A stretch of DNA of 64,000 nt from Mesorhizobium sp. SARCC-RB16n (GTDB taxonomy: Bacteria > Pseudomonadota > Alphaproteobacteria > Rhizobiales > Rhizobiaceae): NCBI RefSeq assembly GCF_008520305.1, contig NZ_ML703263.1, positions 1-64,000 of the forward strand, in the 5' to 3' direction. Shown here one piece after another: positions 33,044 to 41,523 of the stretch (its first letter is position 1; every line of letters starts with the position of its first letter). The notes under the pieces were generated by a model that did not search any database, was not told where the DNA came from, and saw only the letters and a list, made by a program, of their open reading frames with translations. The translations under genes and the position numbers were made by a program.

Positions 33044-35266
33044 ATGATCCTGACACTGGCGCTGCTTGCGGGTTTGGTTGTGGCCTGGCTGCTGATCGGG
33101 GCGGTGGAAAAGTTCCGCCTCGGCCTGCGCTTCACCCAGGCGCTGCTCTACGTACCGTTCAAGCTCGCCTACCGGATCAGCGACAATCGCATCAGGGTCG
33201 CCCGCAAGGCGCAGGTGCCGGTCATCTATGTCATCTCGCACCAGTCGCGCTTCGAGCCGGCGCTGATGCTGTCGCTGCTGCCCGACGACACGCTGCACAT
33301 ACTCGACGAGGTCTCGGCGCGCTCGCCATGGCTCGAGCCCTGGCGCGAACTCGGCCGCACCATTGCCTTCAATGCCGAACATGTCTTCGTCAGCCGCAGG
33401 CTGGTGCGTGTGCTGAAGGGCAAGGGCCGGCTGGCCGTCTATCTGCCCGACGCGGTCGAGCCCGACGTAAAGACGTTTCGGCTGTTTCGCGCCGTCACCC
33501 GCATAGCCATGCAGGCCGATGCCCGCATCGTGCCGATCTTCGTCGCCGGTGCACGCAGTCTGCCGGTCTCGCTGACGTCGGCGGACAAGGCACCGCGTCA
33601 CTGGTTCCCACAGCTGTCGATCAGTGTTCTGGAACCGATGACGATCGCCGAACTGGCGGCGCGCAACCCGGTTCAGGCCTCGAACACCAATGCGCTGTTC
33701 GACCGTGTCGCCGAGGCCCGGCTTTTCGGTACCGACCTCGACCGAGGCCTGTTCCTGGCCATGCGCGACGCCGCTGACCGCGTCGGCGCTTCGCATCCGA
33801 TCATCGAGGACGTCATCTCTGGTGCGCTAAGCTACCGCAAGATGTTCATCGGCGCGCGCGTGCTGGGCAGGCGCTTCGAGGCGATGACGGCGCCGGGCGA
33901 AGCGGTGGGGGTGATGCTGCCCAACGCCAATGGTGTCGTGCTGTCGCTTGTCGGCCTTCTCTCGGCGGGCCGCGTGGCGGCGATGATCAACTACACGGCC
34001 GGGCCGGCAAGCGTCACCGCGGCGATGCGTACCGCGGTGATCCGCACCGTTGTCTCTTCACGCGCCTTCATCGAGAAGGCCGCTCTCGCCGATGTCGTCG
34101 CCGCGGTCGAAAAAGGCGGCGCCAGGCTGCTGTGGCTGGAAGATCTGCGCCAAAGCGTCACCACGCTGGACAAGCTTGCCGCCGCATTGTTTTGGCGCCT
34201 GCCGCTGCAGCGGCAGGATGCGGCCAAGCCGGGCGTGATCCTGTTCACCTCGGGTTCGGAAGGCACACCGAAGGCGGTCGTTCTGTCGCAAAAGAACCTT
34301 CTCGCCAATGCCATGCAGGCCGAGGCGCGGATCACCATTTCGCCGGCGGACATCCTGCTCAACGTGCTGCCGGTGTTCCACTCGTTCGGCCTGACGGGCG
34401 GCACCATCCTGCCGCTGGTCACCGGGGTAAAGCTGTTCCTCTATCCCTCGCCCCTTCACTACAAGATCATCCCCGAGATCGCGCGCAAGGTGAAACCGAC
34501 CATCATGTTCGGCACCGACACGTTCCTCGCCAACTATGCGCGCACCGCCAAGGACGGAGATTTCTCCAGCCTGCGCTTCGTCGTCGCCGGCGCCGAGGCG
34601 GTGAAGCCGGATACCCGCCTCGTCTATCGCGAACGCTTCCAGGCCGAGATCATCGAAGGCTTCGGGCTGACCGAGGCGGCGCCCGTGGTTGCCGTCAACA
34701 CCGCGATCCATGGCCGCGACGGCACGGTCGGGCGGTTGCTGCCGGCCATCCGCATGAAGCTGGAGCCGGTCGAAGGCATCAATGATGCCGGCCAGTTGTG
34801 GCTCGACGGGCCGAACATGATGATGGGCTACATGACCGCGGACAGGCCTGGCGAGCTGCAGCCGCTGACCGGCTGGCACGACACGGGCGACATCGTCGCC
34901 GTCGACCGCGAAGGCTTCATCAGCATTCGCGGCCGCGCCAAGCGCTTCGCCAAGATCGCCGGCGAGATGGTGTCGCTGGGCGCGGTCGAGATGCTGGTGC
35001 AGTCGCTTTGGCCGGAAGAACGCCATGCGGCGGTGGCGGTGCCGGACAAGAGACGGGGCGAGCGCATCGTGCTGGTCACCACCGCTGACGATGCCAGCGC
35101 CGACGAGCTGCGACAGTTCGGCAAAAAGGCCGGAGCGGCCGAACTGATGGTGCCAAACGACATCGTCAAGGTTGAAGAAATCCCGGTGCTCGGTTCGGGC
35201 AAGACCGATTATGTGTCGACCAGGAAGCTGGCGATCGACCGGCTGGGACTTGGCATGGCGGCTTAG
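33044..35266 (+). CDS. Aas-like bifunctional acyl-ACP synthetase / degenerate acyltransferase
   Basis: 740-aa protein collinear with E. coli Aas (2-acyl-glycerophosphoethanolamine acyltransferase / acyl-ACP synthetase). N-terminal membrane helix, then a PlsC-type domain (about 55-200), then an AMP-forming synthetase domain with LFTSGSEGTPKAV (ATP loop), LPVFHSFGL, EGFGLTEAAPVV and the RAKRFAKIAGEMVSLG C-terminal hinge. The acyltransferase active site is altered: HX4D reads HQSRFE (His66, Glu71) and PEGR reads PDAV. The synthetase half looks intact, so it may activate fatty acids on ACP without lysolipid acylation. Confidence 0.88.
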   Translation: MILTLALLAGLVVAWLLIGAVEKFRLGLRFTQALLYVPFKLAYRISDNRIRVARKAQVPVIYVISHQSRFEPALMLSLLPDDTLHILDEVSARSPWLEPWRELGRTIAFNAEHVFVSRRLVRVLKGKGRLAVYLPDAVEPDVKTFRLFRAVTRIAMQADARIVPIFVAGARSLPVSLTSADKAPRHWFPQLSISVLEPMTIAELAARNPVQASNTNALFDRVAEARLFGTDLDRGLFLAMRDAADRVGASHPIIEDVISGALSYRKMFIGARVLGRRFEAMTAPGEAVGVMLPNANGVVLSLVGLLSAGRVAAMINYTAGPASVTAAMRTAVIRTVVSSRAFIEKAALADVVAAVEKGGARLLWLEDLRQSVTTLDKLAAALFWRLPLQRQDAAKPGVILFTSGSEGTPKAVVLSQKNLLANAMQAEARITISPADILLNVLPVFHSFGLTGGTILPLVTGVKLFLYPSPLHYKIIPEIARKVKPTIMFGTDTFLANYARTAKDGDFSSLRFVVAGAEAVKPDTRLVYRERFQAEIIEGFGLTEAAPVVAVNTAIHGRDGTVGRLLPAIRMKLEPVEGINDAGQLWLDGPNMMMGYMTADRPGELQPLTGWHDTGDIVAVDREGFISIRGRAKRFAKIAGEMVSLGAVEMLVQSLWPEERHAAVAVPDKRRGERIVLVTTADDASADELRQFGKKAGAAELMVPNDIVKVEEIPVLGSGKTDYVSTRKLAIDRLGLGMAA

Positions 35267-35368
35267 AGCCGTTCAGGGTTGATAGAATCGCTGCATAGAC
35301 TAATCGTTTCGGGATCGCCTGACCCAGGATTGCGCCCTCATGCCGCAGCGATTCGAATGGACAAATTG

Positions 35369-35394
35369 TAGGTGAGAGAGTATTCACTCACCTA
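35369..35394. promoter_or_regulatory. Candidate TetR-type operator palindrome
   Basis: TAGGTGAG (35369-35376) and CTCACCTA (35387-35394) are perfect 8-bp arms around AGAGTATTCA. It lies 74 nt upstream of the NmrA-like gene and its same-direction TetR gene, in an otherwise featureless 200-nt gap, and has the size of a TetR-family operator. Confidence 0.65.
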
Positions 35395-35468
35395 AGCTAG
35401 AGACGCTGGGCATGCGTTTTTCAGCCAGCGCGACATGACACCTCCTTTGCATGGCAAGGAGTTCCTGG

Positions 35469-36272
35469 ATGGCAAATATCCTCGTCACCGGCGGCACCGG
35501 GCATCTCGGACATAATCTCGTGCCGGCACTCACCGTATCCGGGCACGCCGTCAGGTTGCTGGCCAGGAAAGCCGGGGTTGACCGCTCCTTGGAATGGGCG
35601 CTCGGCGATCTCGCAACGGGGGAAGGCATCGAAGAAGCCCTTGGCGGTATCGACACGGTCATCCATGCGGCGACGCTGTCGCCGATCGCCAGGCGCGGTA
35701 TGCGGCCGATCGATTTCTTCTCCAGTCCGTCGGATGTCGATGTCGAAGGGACGCGGCGGCTGCTTGCCGCATGCCAGCGCGCCGATATCTCGCATTTCAT
35801 CTTCGTGTCGATCGTCGGCCTCGACTTCAGCACCCTGCCCTATAGCCGCGTGAAGCTGGCCGGCGAGCAGCTTGTGCGGGCGTCGCCGCTTTCGTGGTCG
35901 GTCATCCGTGCGACGCCATTCTTTTACCTTCTGGCGCAGATGCTGACCGGGCTGAGATGGCTGCCGGTCTGGCCGCTGCCGACCTCGCCGTCAAATCCTG
36001 TCGATACTCGCGATGTCGCCAGCTACCTGGCCCAGGCTGTCAGCGACGGGGAACGCGGTGTCCGCCCGCAGATCGGCGGCCCCGAGGTGATGCCGTTCTC
36101 GACATTCGCTCGACAGTACCGCGATGCGCTCGGGCTCCGGCGACTCATTCTGCCGTTTCCAGTCAGTCGAAAGATAAGCCTTGCCCTGGGCCTTGTCGAA
36201 ACCAGCGAGCGGCTGGGAGAAAGAACATGGAAGGCATGGCTTTCCGAGCAGGGGGGTGGAAGCGCGCCGTGA
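35469..36272 (+). CDS. NAD(P)-binding NmrA/SDR-like protein
   Basis: 267-aa atypical SDR. MANILVTGGTGHLGHNLVPAL is a Rossmann GGTGxxG motif at residues 7-13; conserved VIHAATLS and FVSIVGLD follow. There is no clear YxxxK, so it fits the NmrA/ubiquinone-chain or sugar-nucleotide subclass. Start at the second in-frame ATG, with AAGGAG 8 nt upstream. It is followed 66 nt later by a TetR gene and preceded by a palindrome; that layout suggests a self-regulated two-gene unit. Substrate unknown. Confidence 0.85.
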   Translation: MANILVTGGTGHLGHNLVPALTVSGHAVRLLARKAGVDRSLEWALGDLATGEGIEEALGGIDTVIHAATLSPIARRGMRPIDFFSSPSDVDVEGTRRLLAACQRADISHFIFVSIVGLDFSTLPYSRVKLAGEQLVRASPLSWSVIRATPFFYLLAQMLTGLRWLPVWPLPTSPSNPVDTRDVASYLAQAVSDGERGVRPQIGGPEVMPFSTFARQYRDALGLRRLILPFPVSRKISLALGLVETSERLGERTWKAWLSEQGGGSAP

Positions 36273-36338
36273 GCGATCCTTGATGTTATTGTCGAGCGCC
36301 GAATCCCCGCCACCAGGATCGAGTGAGCAGGAATAGCC

Positions 36339-36932
36339 ATGAAGCCGCCATCCGCCGGACGCGAGCGCATTCTACGCGAAGCCATCCGCCTGTTCGCCGA
36401 GCGCGGTTATGACAGGACCAGCGTTCCCGAAATTCAGGAAGCCGCCGGCCTGTCGCGTGGCTCGGGTGCGCTCTACAAGCACTTTCCCTCGAAGGAAGCA
36501 TTGCTTGCCGCAGCTATCGACCGCTTTGTTGGAACGGCACGGGACGGACGGGCCAAACTTGGCGAACAGGTACTTCCTGTCGATCAGGGGGCGCGGCGGG
36601 TCGTGGAGGGCGTGCTGGAAAAACTCGGCGCGAATCGCGACATGCTCAGAATCCTGTGGCGCGATCTCGAGCACTTCCCGGAATTGAAGGCCTCGGCGCG
36701 CGGCGAGATCATGCAAAGCACGTACCGCGCAGTCGCCGAATGGCTGCGGGAGCGTCAGCGCCGGGGCGAACTGCGTCCCCATGATAGCGAGGCGGTCGCC
36801 GCCGTCATCGTCGGCAGCGTCGCCATGTTCCGCGTCTTCGAAGCGATCTGGACCGAGCGTTCGATCGAAGTCAGCGACGAACGTTTCGCGTCCGCCTGGA
36901 CCGATTTGCTGGTCCGGGGCTTGCGGCCCTAA
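36339..36932 (+). CDS. TetR family transcriptional regulator
   Basis: 197-aa regulator. The N-terminal HTH is at residues 8-52 (RILREAIRLFAERGYDRTSVPEIQEAAGLSRGSGALYKHF). The C-terminal ligand domain is not assignable. It follows the NmrA-like gene in the same direction and its 3' end overlaps the convergent pssA by 3-4 bases. The palindrome at 35369 is its best candidate binding site. Confidence 0.92.
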   Translation: MKPPSAGRERILREAIRLFAERGYDRTSVPEIQEAAGLSRGSGALYKHFPSKEALLAAAIDRFVGTARDGRAKLGEQVLPVDQGARRVVEGVLEKLGANRDMLRILWRDLEHFPELKASARGEIMQSTYRAVAEWLRERQRRGELRPHDSEAVAAVIVGSVAMFRVFEAIWTERSIEVSDERFASAWTDLLVRGLRP

Positions 36933-37747
36933 CCTATGTCCGAAGGCGGCACCTTCTCGCCTTCCAGCTTGGCGCGCTTGGAATAGGCGCGCACGGAAAA
37001 CGGCAGGAAGATCAGGTAGCCCGCGACCGATGCCGTCAGCGTGTACCAGGGATAGGTCATCAGCAAGAGGACGTATAGGACGACGGCGAGGATGACCGGC
37101 AGCACCCTGTCGCCAGGGATCTTGACGCTCTTGCCGGAATAGACCGGCAACCGGCTGACCAGCAGGAAGGCGACCAGGATGGTGAAGCCGGTGGCGACGA
37201 AGGCGGCCGGCCGGCTGGGCTCCACTCCAAGGCGCAGGAAATAGAGGTAGAGCGGCAGCATCACCAGCACGGCGCCCGCCGGGGCCGGCACACCGACGAA
37301 ATATTCGGACTGCCATATCGGGCGTTCGGTCTTCTCGTCGTCGAGCACGTTGAAGCGCGCGAGCCTGAGGCCGCAAGCGATCGCAAACAGCAGTGCCGCG
37401 ATCCAGCCCGGCGAGCCGGCACGGTCGAGCAGGAAGGCATAGAGCACAAGTGCTGGCGCGACGCCGAAATTGACGATGTCGGCCAGCGAATCCATCTGCG
37501 CGCCGAATTTTGAGGTAGCCTTCAGCATCCGCGCCAGGCGGCCGTCGATGCCGTCGAGGAATGCGGCCAGCAGCACCATCACCACAGCCGGCTCGAAACG
37601 CCCCTCGAAACCGAAGCGGATGCCAGACAGGCCGGCGCAGATGGCAAGCACGGTGACCAGATTAGGCAGCACCATGCGCATCGGGATCTCGCGGATGCGC
37701 GGACCGCCGCTGGCATGGGCCTCGAACTTTTTATATTGCGTACCCAC
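36929..37747 (-). CDS. pssA: Phosphatidylserine synthase
   Basis: 272-aa multispanning CDP-alcohol phosphatidyltransferase making phosphatidylserine from CDP-diacylglycerol and serine. The catalytic motif spread through DGIDGRLARMLKATSKFGAQMDSLAD has the D-G-x2-A-R-x8-G-x3-D-x3-D pattern (split here around 60-90). About eight hydrophobic helices. It starts 2 nt after the psd stop, so the two are one operon; together they make phosphatidylethanolamine. It is the PssA type II seen in rhizobia, not the E. coli peripheral enzyme. Confidence 0.96.
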   Translation of the reverse strand: MGTQYKKFEAHASGGPRIREIPMRMVLPNLVTVLAICAGLSGIRFGFEGRFEPAVVMVLLAAFLDGIDGRLARMLKATSKFGAQMDSLADIVNFGVAPALVLYAFLLDRAGSPGWIAALLFAIACGLRLARFNVLDDEKTERPIWQSEYFVGVPAPAGAVLVMLPLYLYFLRLGVEPSRPAAFVATGFTILVAFLLVSRLPVYSGKSVKIPGDRVLPVILAVVLYVLLLMTYPWYTLTASVAGYLIFLPFSVRAYSKRAKLEGEKVPPSDIG

Positions 37748-37749
37748 CG

Positions 37750-38448
37750 TCAGGAAATCCGCACGAGGGGCGTGCCGGCGACGCCGCCGAATTCTGCCAG
37801 CACGGTTTCGCCGCCGACCGCCGTCTGGCCAACGGCAACGCGCGGCGTGGCGGTCAAAGGCAGGAACACGTCGACGCGCGAGCCGAAGCGGATCAGACCG
37901 AAGCGCTCGCCGGTGCCGATCGAAGCGCCGGCCTCGGTCCAGCAGACAATGCGGCGCGCCACCAGACCGGCGATCTGGACCGCCGCCACCGTGCCGTTGG
38001 GGCTGTCGATGACCAGGCCGTTGCGCTCGTTTTCGGTGCTCGCCTTGTCCAACTCGGCATTGAGAAATTTGCCCGGCCGATGTTCGATCTTGGCGATGCG
38101 GCCGCGTACCGGAGAGCGGTTCACGTGGCAGGAAAAGACGTTCATGAATACGGAGATGCGGGTCATCTCGACATTGCCGAGGCCAAGCTCGCGCGGTGGC
38201 ACGGCGGGCCCGACCGCCGAGATGATGCCATCGGCGGGGCTTACCACCAGGCGATCGTCAACAGGCGTGACGCGCTCGGGGTCGCGGAAGAAATAGACGC
38301 ACCAGGCGGTCAGGATCAGGCCGATCCAGAACAGGATCGAGGAGAAATAGCCGAGGAAAAGGGTTGCCGCGCCGAAGGCCGCGATGAAGGGATAGCCTTC
38401 GCGATGGATCGGTACGAACGCGTTCTTGACCGTGTCGACAAGGCTCAT
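37750..38448 (-). CDS. psd: Phosphatidylserine decarboxylase proenzyme
   Basis: 232-aa short-type Psd that decarboxylates phosphatidylserine to phosphatidylethanolamine. The self-cleavage site is at the C-terminal RFGSRVDVF, where Gly-Ser cleavage forms the pyruvoyl group. Hydrophobic N-terminal segment [20 protein letters not shown], then [20 protein letters not shown] is diagnostic. Its stop is 2 nt from the pssA start. Upstream of it, 196 nt of unassigned sequence separates it from the DUF4375-like gene. Confidence 0.96.
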   Translation of the reverse strand: MSLVDTVKNAFVPIHREGYPFIAAFGAATLFLGYFSSILFWIGLILTAWCVYFFRDPERVTPVDDRLVVSPADGIISAVGPAVPPRELGLGNVEMTRISVFMNVFSCHVNRSPVRGRIAKIEHRPGKFLNAELDKASTENERNGLVIDSPNGTVAAVQIAGLVARRIVCWTEAGASIGTGERFGLIRFGSRVDVFLPLTATPRVAVGQTAVGGETVLAEFGGVAGTPLVRIS

Positions 38449-38644
38449 GGGGCAGTCCCTGTTTCAGGTCCGGCCTCAATAGCCGAAACACCCCCTGCCC
38501 GCAACGCGACAATGGGCGGCGCGAATGAGTGGGTAAGGGCGGTCCTGTTTTTGGAGTCGTCCTCCGGCGAGAACGGCATGCCGATCGCGCTTTTTCCTGT
38601 CGGAGAGAACGTAGCGCGGGCAAATCGAGACGAATCAACCCAGG

Positions 38645-39946
38645 TTAGTTGGCGCTATCGGATTCGGCGCGTGCGAAATGTTCTTCGATCTCAAGCCTAG
38701 AGGCGTCCGCCAGCGGATCTTCGGCGCCCGATGTCAAGAGCATGCTTCCGTTGGGAGCGGACAGCAATAATAGTGCTCTACCGCCAGCAGTAACTGTCCA
38801 ACTGACGACCGACCCTCCCTCTCTTGGAACCAGCATCGCTGGCAAGGCACTTGCTCCTGCCGTATCTATCCCAGCCCTACGCAAAAGGAGGTCGAGGGCT
38901 GCTGGCGCCCGATAGACTTCAGCCAATTTGATGACGGTCGTTATGGAAACAGCGTCGACTTGGGACAACTTCAGGCCGACGCGTGGAGCATCTTCGCCAA
39001 GCAACTCATCGATACTATCGACCGGTCTGAGGTCGAGTTGCGGCTCCGAGCCGTCAGCAGCAAGGTACTGGTACGCCGCTGCATGCGTTGGTGTGACTAC
39101 GCACAAAAGCACCCTGCCGGCATTGGTCATGACAGGGAATGCCATCTGCTTCTCGCCGTCTATGTCCAACATCCGTCCTTCGCCGATCCCGAGCTTCACC
39201 TCGGGCTGCGGCAAACCTGCACAGGCAAAACCGATGCCCACTTGAAGCCTACTCGTCATGACTGATTTCAAATGCGACACCGAGCGATGGCGCAACCGAG
39301 GTTCTCGTCTAGGGTTAGCCATCACTGCGTCGAGAATGGCCTCCTGGCATTCGTCATCGTCAACAATCTCCAGTTCAGGCCACGAGGCGATCCAACCTAC
39401 TGCGCGAGCAAGCAACGGGACGCTGTCTTCCTCCTTGTGAAAAAGATCGTCGAGTCTATCAAGGAAATCAGCGCGGCCACCTTCGAATCCAGTCTGTTCC
39501 TTCGCCTCCTCAGGGTGTTCTCGGACCCAAGCAACCATTTGTTCTAGAATAGCCAAATGGCTTTCTGCCCGCATTCCAGCCAGAGCCAGACGTGCATCAG
39601 AAGTAATTTTGTCCAGGTGACCATAATAGTTTCGGATAAATTGACTATGTCCGCCGTTACTTACTTCCAGGCCGTACAGGTAAGTGTGAAAAAATTGCCT
39701 ACCCGACGCCGGTATTTCGTGATCTTTGTAGAGACCCTGATCAAGCATTGCATTGACGAAATCCATAACCGCCGTCACGAGATCAGCAACGTAGTTCTCC
39801 TTGGCAGCGCGCTCGATTGCTGAAAACGGGACAATAATTGAAGACATCTGCGGGCTGGCCGCCGGCTCCGTCGAATGATTTATCGAAACCGTTGCCGATT
39901 GCGATAGCCTTTTCTTGCGCGAAAAAATCCAATCATTCCATCCCAT
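38645..39946 (-). CDS. DUF4375-like hypothetical protein
   Basis: 433-aa protein not assigned to a function. Residues 55-135 resemble the DUF4375/DMP19-like domain: the motif GLEVSNGGHSQFIRNYYGHL has the NGG-x-x-Q-F core. The rest (residues 220-433) has no fold I recognise. Codon use and base composition are less GC-rich than neighbours and the upstream 150 nt is AT-rich (18 G/C of 60 at 40021-40080), suggesting transfer or at least accessory status. Small proteins with this domain are often near phage or effector loci, but none is seen here. Confidence 0.75.
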   Translation of the reverse strand: MGWNDWIFSRKKRLSQSATVSINHSTEPAASPQMSSIIVPFSAIERAAKENYVADLVTAVMDFVNAMLDQGLYKDHEIPASGRQFFHTYLYGLEVSNGGHSQFIRNYYGHLDKITSDARLALAGMRAESHLAILEQMVAWVREHPEEAKEQTGFEGGRADFLDRLDDLFHKEEDSVPLLARAVGWIASWPELEIVDDDECQEAILDAVMANPRREPRLRHRSVSHLKSVMTSRLQVGIGFACAGLPQPEVKLGIGEGRMLDIDGEKQMAFPVMTNAGRVLLCVVTPTHAAAYQYLAADGSEPQLDLRPVDSIDELLGEDAPRVGLKLSQVDAVSITTVIKLAEVYRAPAALDLLLRRAGIDTAGASALPAMLVPREGGSVVSWTVTAGGRALLLLSAPNGSMLLTSGAEDPLADASRLEIEEHFARAESDSAN

Positions 39947-40231
39947 TCTTCTGTACCATAAATAACGACAGGTTACGTTCCAGAGAACACAATATCATCT
40001 CGGAGATCTGACGAAAAGGCATCTTGAATTTCACTTTCACCATTCCTGATCAAGCAATATTCTGAATAACATCCAAAAAAGCGTTGACATCGAGGCGCCT
40101 TGAGGATCTCAGCGGGAAGCAGCCGCCAAGCTAAAATTGTTGCGGAGACTGTCGGCAAACTGCCCGCTCGCCCGTCCTCGGTGAGCAATCACGGTCATTG
40201 CCATGATCTCTCACAAGCAGGAGCTTCCCAT

Positions 40232-41086
40232 ATGCAGAACCAAACGCGTCTCGTTACTGCTGGTCTCGCCTTTGGCGAATCGCCGCGCTGGCATGACGGA
40301 CGCCTTTGGGTCTGCCACTGGGGCACTGGCGAGATCATTGCCGTCGATGCGCACGGCAACAGCGAGATCATGCTCAGGATTCCGGCTGTCCTGCCCTACT
40401 CAATCGACTGGCTGCCGGATGGTCGTCTGCTGGTTGTCTCAGGCCGCGAGGGCCTGATGTTGAGGCAGGAAGCCGATGGCTCGCTCGTCACCCACACCGA
40501 TCTGCGTGGCCTGTCGAAAAGCCCATGGAACGAGATCGTCGTCGATGGGCGCGGCAACATCTATGTCGATGGCGGAGGGCCGGCGCCGGCGCCCGGCGAG
40601 CATTTCGGTCCCGGCACCATCGCGCTGGTCACACCGGACGGCGCGGTCAGGCAGGTGGCGGACACTATCGCCTTCGCCAACGGCATGGCGGTGACCCCGG
40701 ACAACAGGACGCTGATTATCGCCGAATCCCATGCCAACAGGCTGACCGCTTTCGACATCGCCACCGACGGCACTTTGTCCAACCGACGCATCTGGGCTGA
40801 ACTCGACGGATATCCCGACGGCATCTGCCTCGATGCCGAAGGGCCGGCCTGGTACGCGGATGTTCCCAACAAGCACTGCGTGCGGGTGCGCGAAGGCGGT
40901 GACGTCTTGCAGACCGTCACCGCCGATCGCGGCTGCTTTGCCTGCATGCTGGGTGGCGCCGACAGGAAAACGCTGTTCATCACCGCTGCCGAATGGCGCG
41001 GCTTCGAGCATATGATCAGCGACGCCCGCACCGGCCAGGTGCTCGCCATCGACGCGCCAGCACCGGGCGTTGGCTGGCCCGGCTAG
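40232..41086 (+). CDS. SMP-30/gluconolactonase-like beta-propeller protein
   Basis: 284-aa six-bladed propeller of the SMP-30/gluconolactonase/LRE-like family, which hydrolyses sugar lactones. GLAFGESPRWHDGRLWVCHWG, YSIDWLPDGRLLVVSG, VDGRGNIYVDG and FANGMAVTPDNRTLIIAESHANRL carry the repeated Trp-Asp-Gly-Arg-Leu pattern and the family Glu/Asn metal ligands (GES near residue 15; NGMAV near 152). ATG at 40232 has CAGGAG upstream. It is convergent with an ABM-type gene with a 4-base stop overlap. Confidence 0.88.
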   Translation: MQNQTRLVTAGLAFGESPRWHDGRLWVCHWGTGEIIAVDAHGNSEIMLRIPAVLPYSIDWLPDGRLLVVSGREGLMLRQEADGSLVTHTDLRGLSKSPWNEIVVDGRGNIYVDGGGPAPAPGEHFGPGTIALVTPDGAVRQVADTIAFANGMAVTPDNRTLIIAESHANRLTAFDIATDGTLSNRRIWAELDGYPDGICLDAEGPAWYADVPNKHCVRVREGGDVLQTVTADRGCFACMLGGADRKTLFITAAEWRGFEHMISDARTGQVLAIDAPAPGVGWPG

Positions 41087-41436
41087 AGTCCAGGCACGCG
41101 CTGATAGTTGGCGATATCGGCCCGCACTCCGAGGCGGGCGATCGTTTCCTGAGGATTGAAGGCCACGCGCTCGTGCGCCGCCTTGACGATCGGCACGACA
41201 TTGTCGACGGCAGCCTGGCTTTCCCATTCGACGATGGTGACGAGGTTGAATTCGCCCGGTCCGGAGAATTGCTCAAGCAGGAAATCCTGGACGAAGCCTT
41301 GCTGCAGGCGCAGCAACTCATGCGTCATCTTGACCTTTGCGAGGATCTCATCGCGGGCATTGTGGGGCACGACGAATTTGTCGACCCTGAACACGCTACC
41401 GCCATTAACGTTTTGATTCGTAAAGCTGATATCCAT
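41083..41436 (-). CDS. Antibiotic biosynthesis monooxygenase (ABM) domain protein
   Basis: 117-aa single-domain protein. FRVDKFVVPHNARDEIL, then LRLQQGFVQDFLLEQFSG and FNLVTIVEWESQAAVDNVVP match the dimeric ferredoxin-like ABM fold of small quinol monooxygenases and stress proteins. No cofactor site can be read from sequence. Its stop overlaps the stop of the convergent SMP-30-like gene by 4 bases. Function unknown. Confidence 0.8.
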   Translation of the reverse strand: MDISFTNQNVNGGSVFRVDKFVVPHNARDEILAKVKMTHELLRLQQGFVQDFLLEQFSGPGEFNLVTIVEWESQAAVDNVVPIVKAAHERVAFNPQETIARLGVRADIANYQRVPGL

Positions 41437-41523
41437 TTTTATCCCGTCCTCGATGATGCTGTTTCGGCTCTCGTGCGACGGTCTACGATCTCAACCTAAG
41501 TTGAGGTCAAGAGGGTTTTTGAG

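Noticed and set aside
39973-40188. A 71-codon minus-strand frame just upstream of the DUF4375-like gene
   Set aside because: Starts with TTG and has no ribosome site; it lies in AT-rich sequence where it could be real but I cannot support it.
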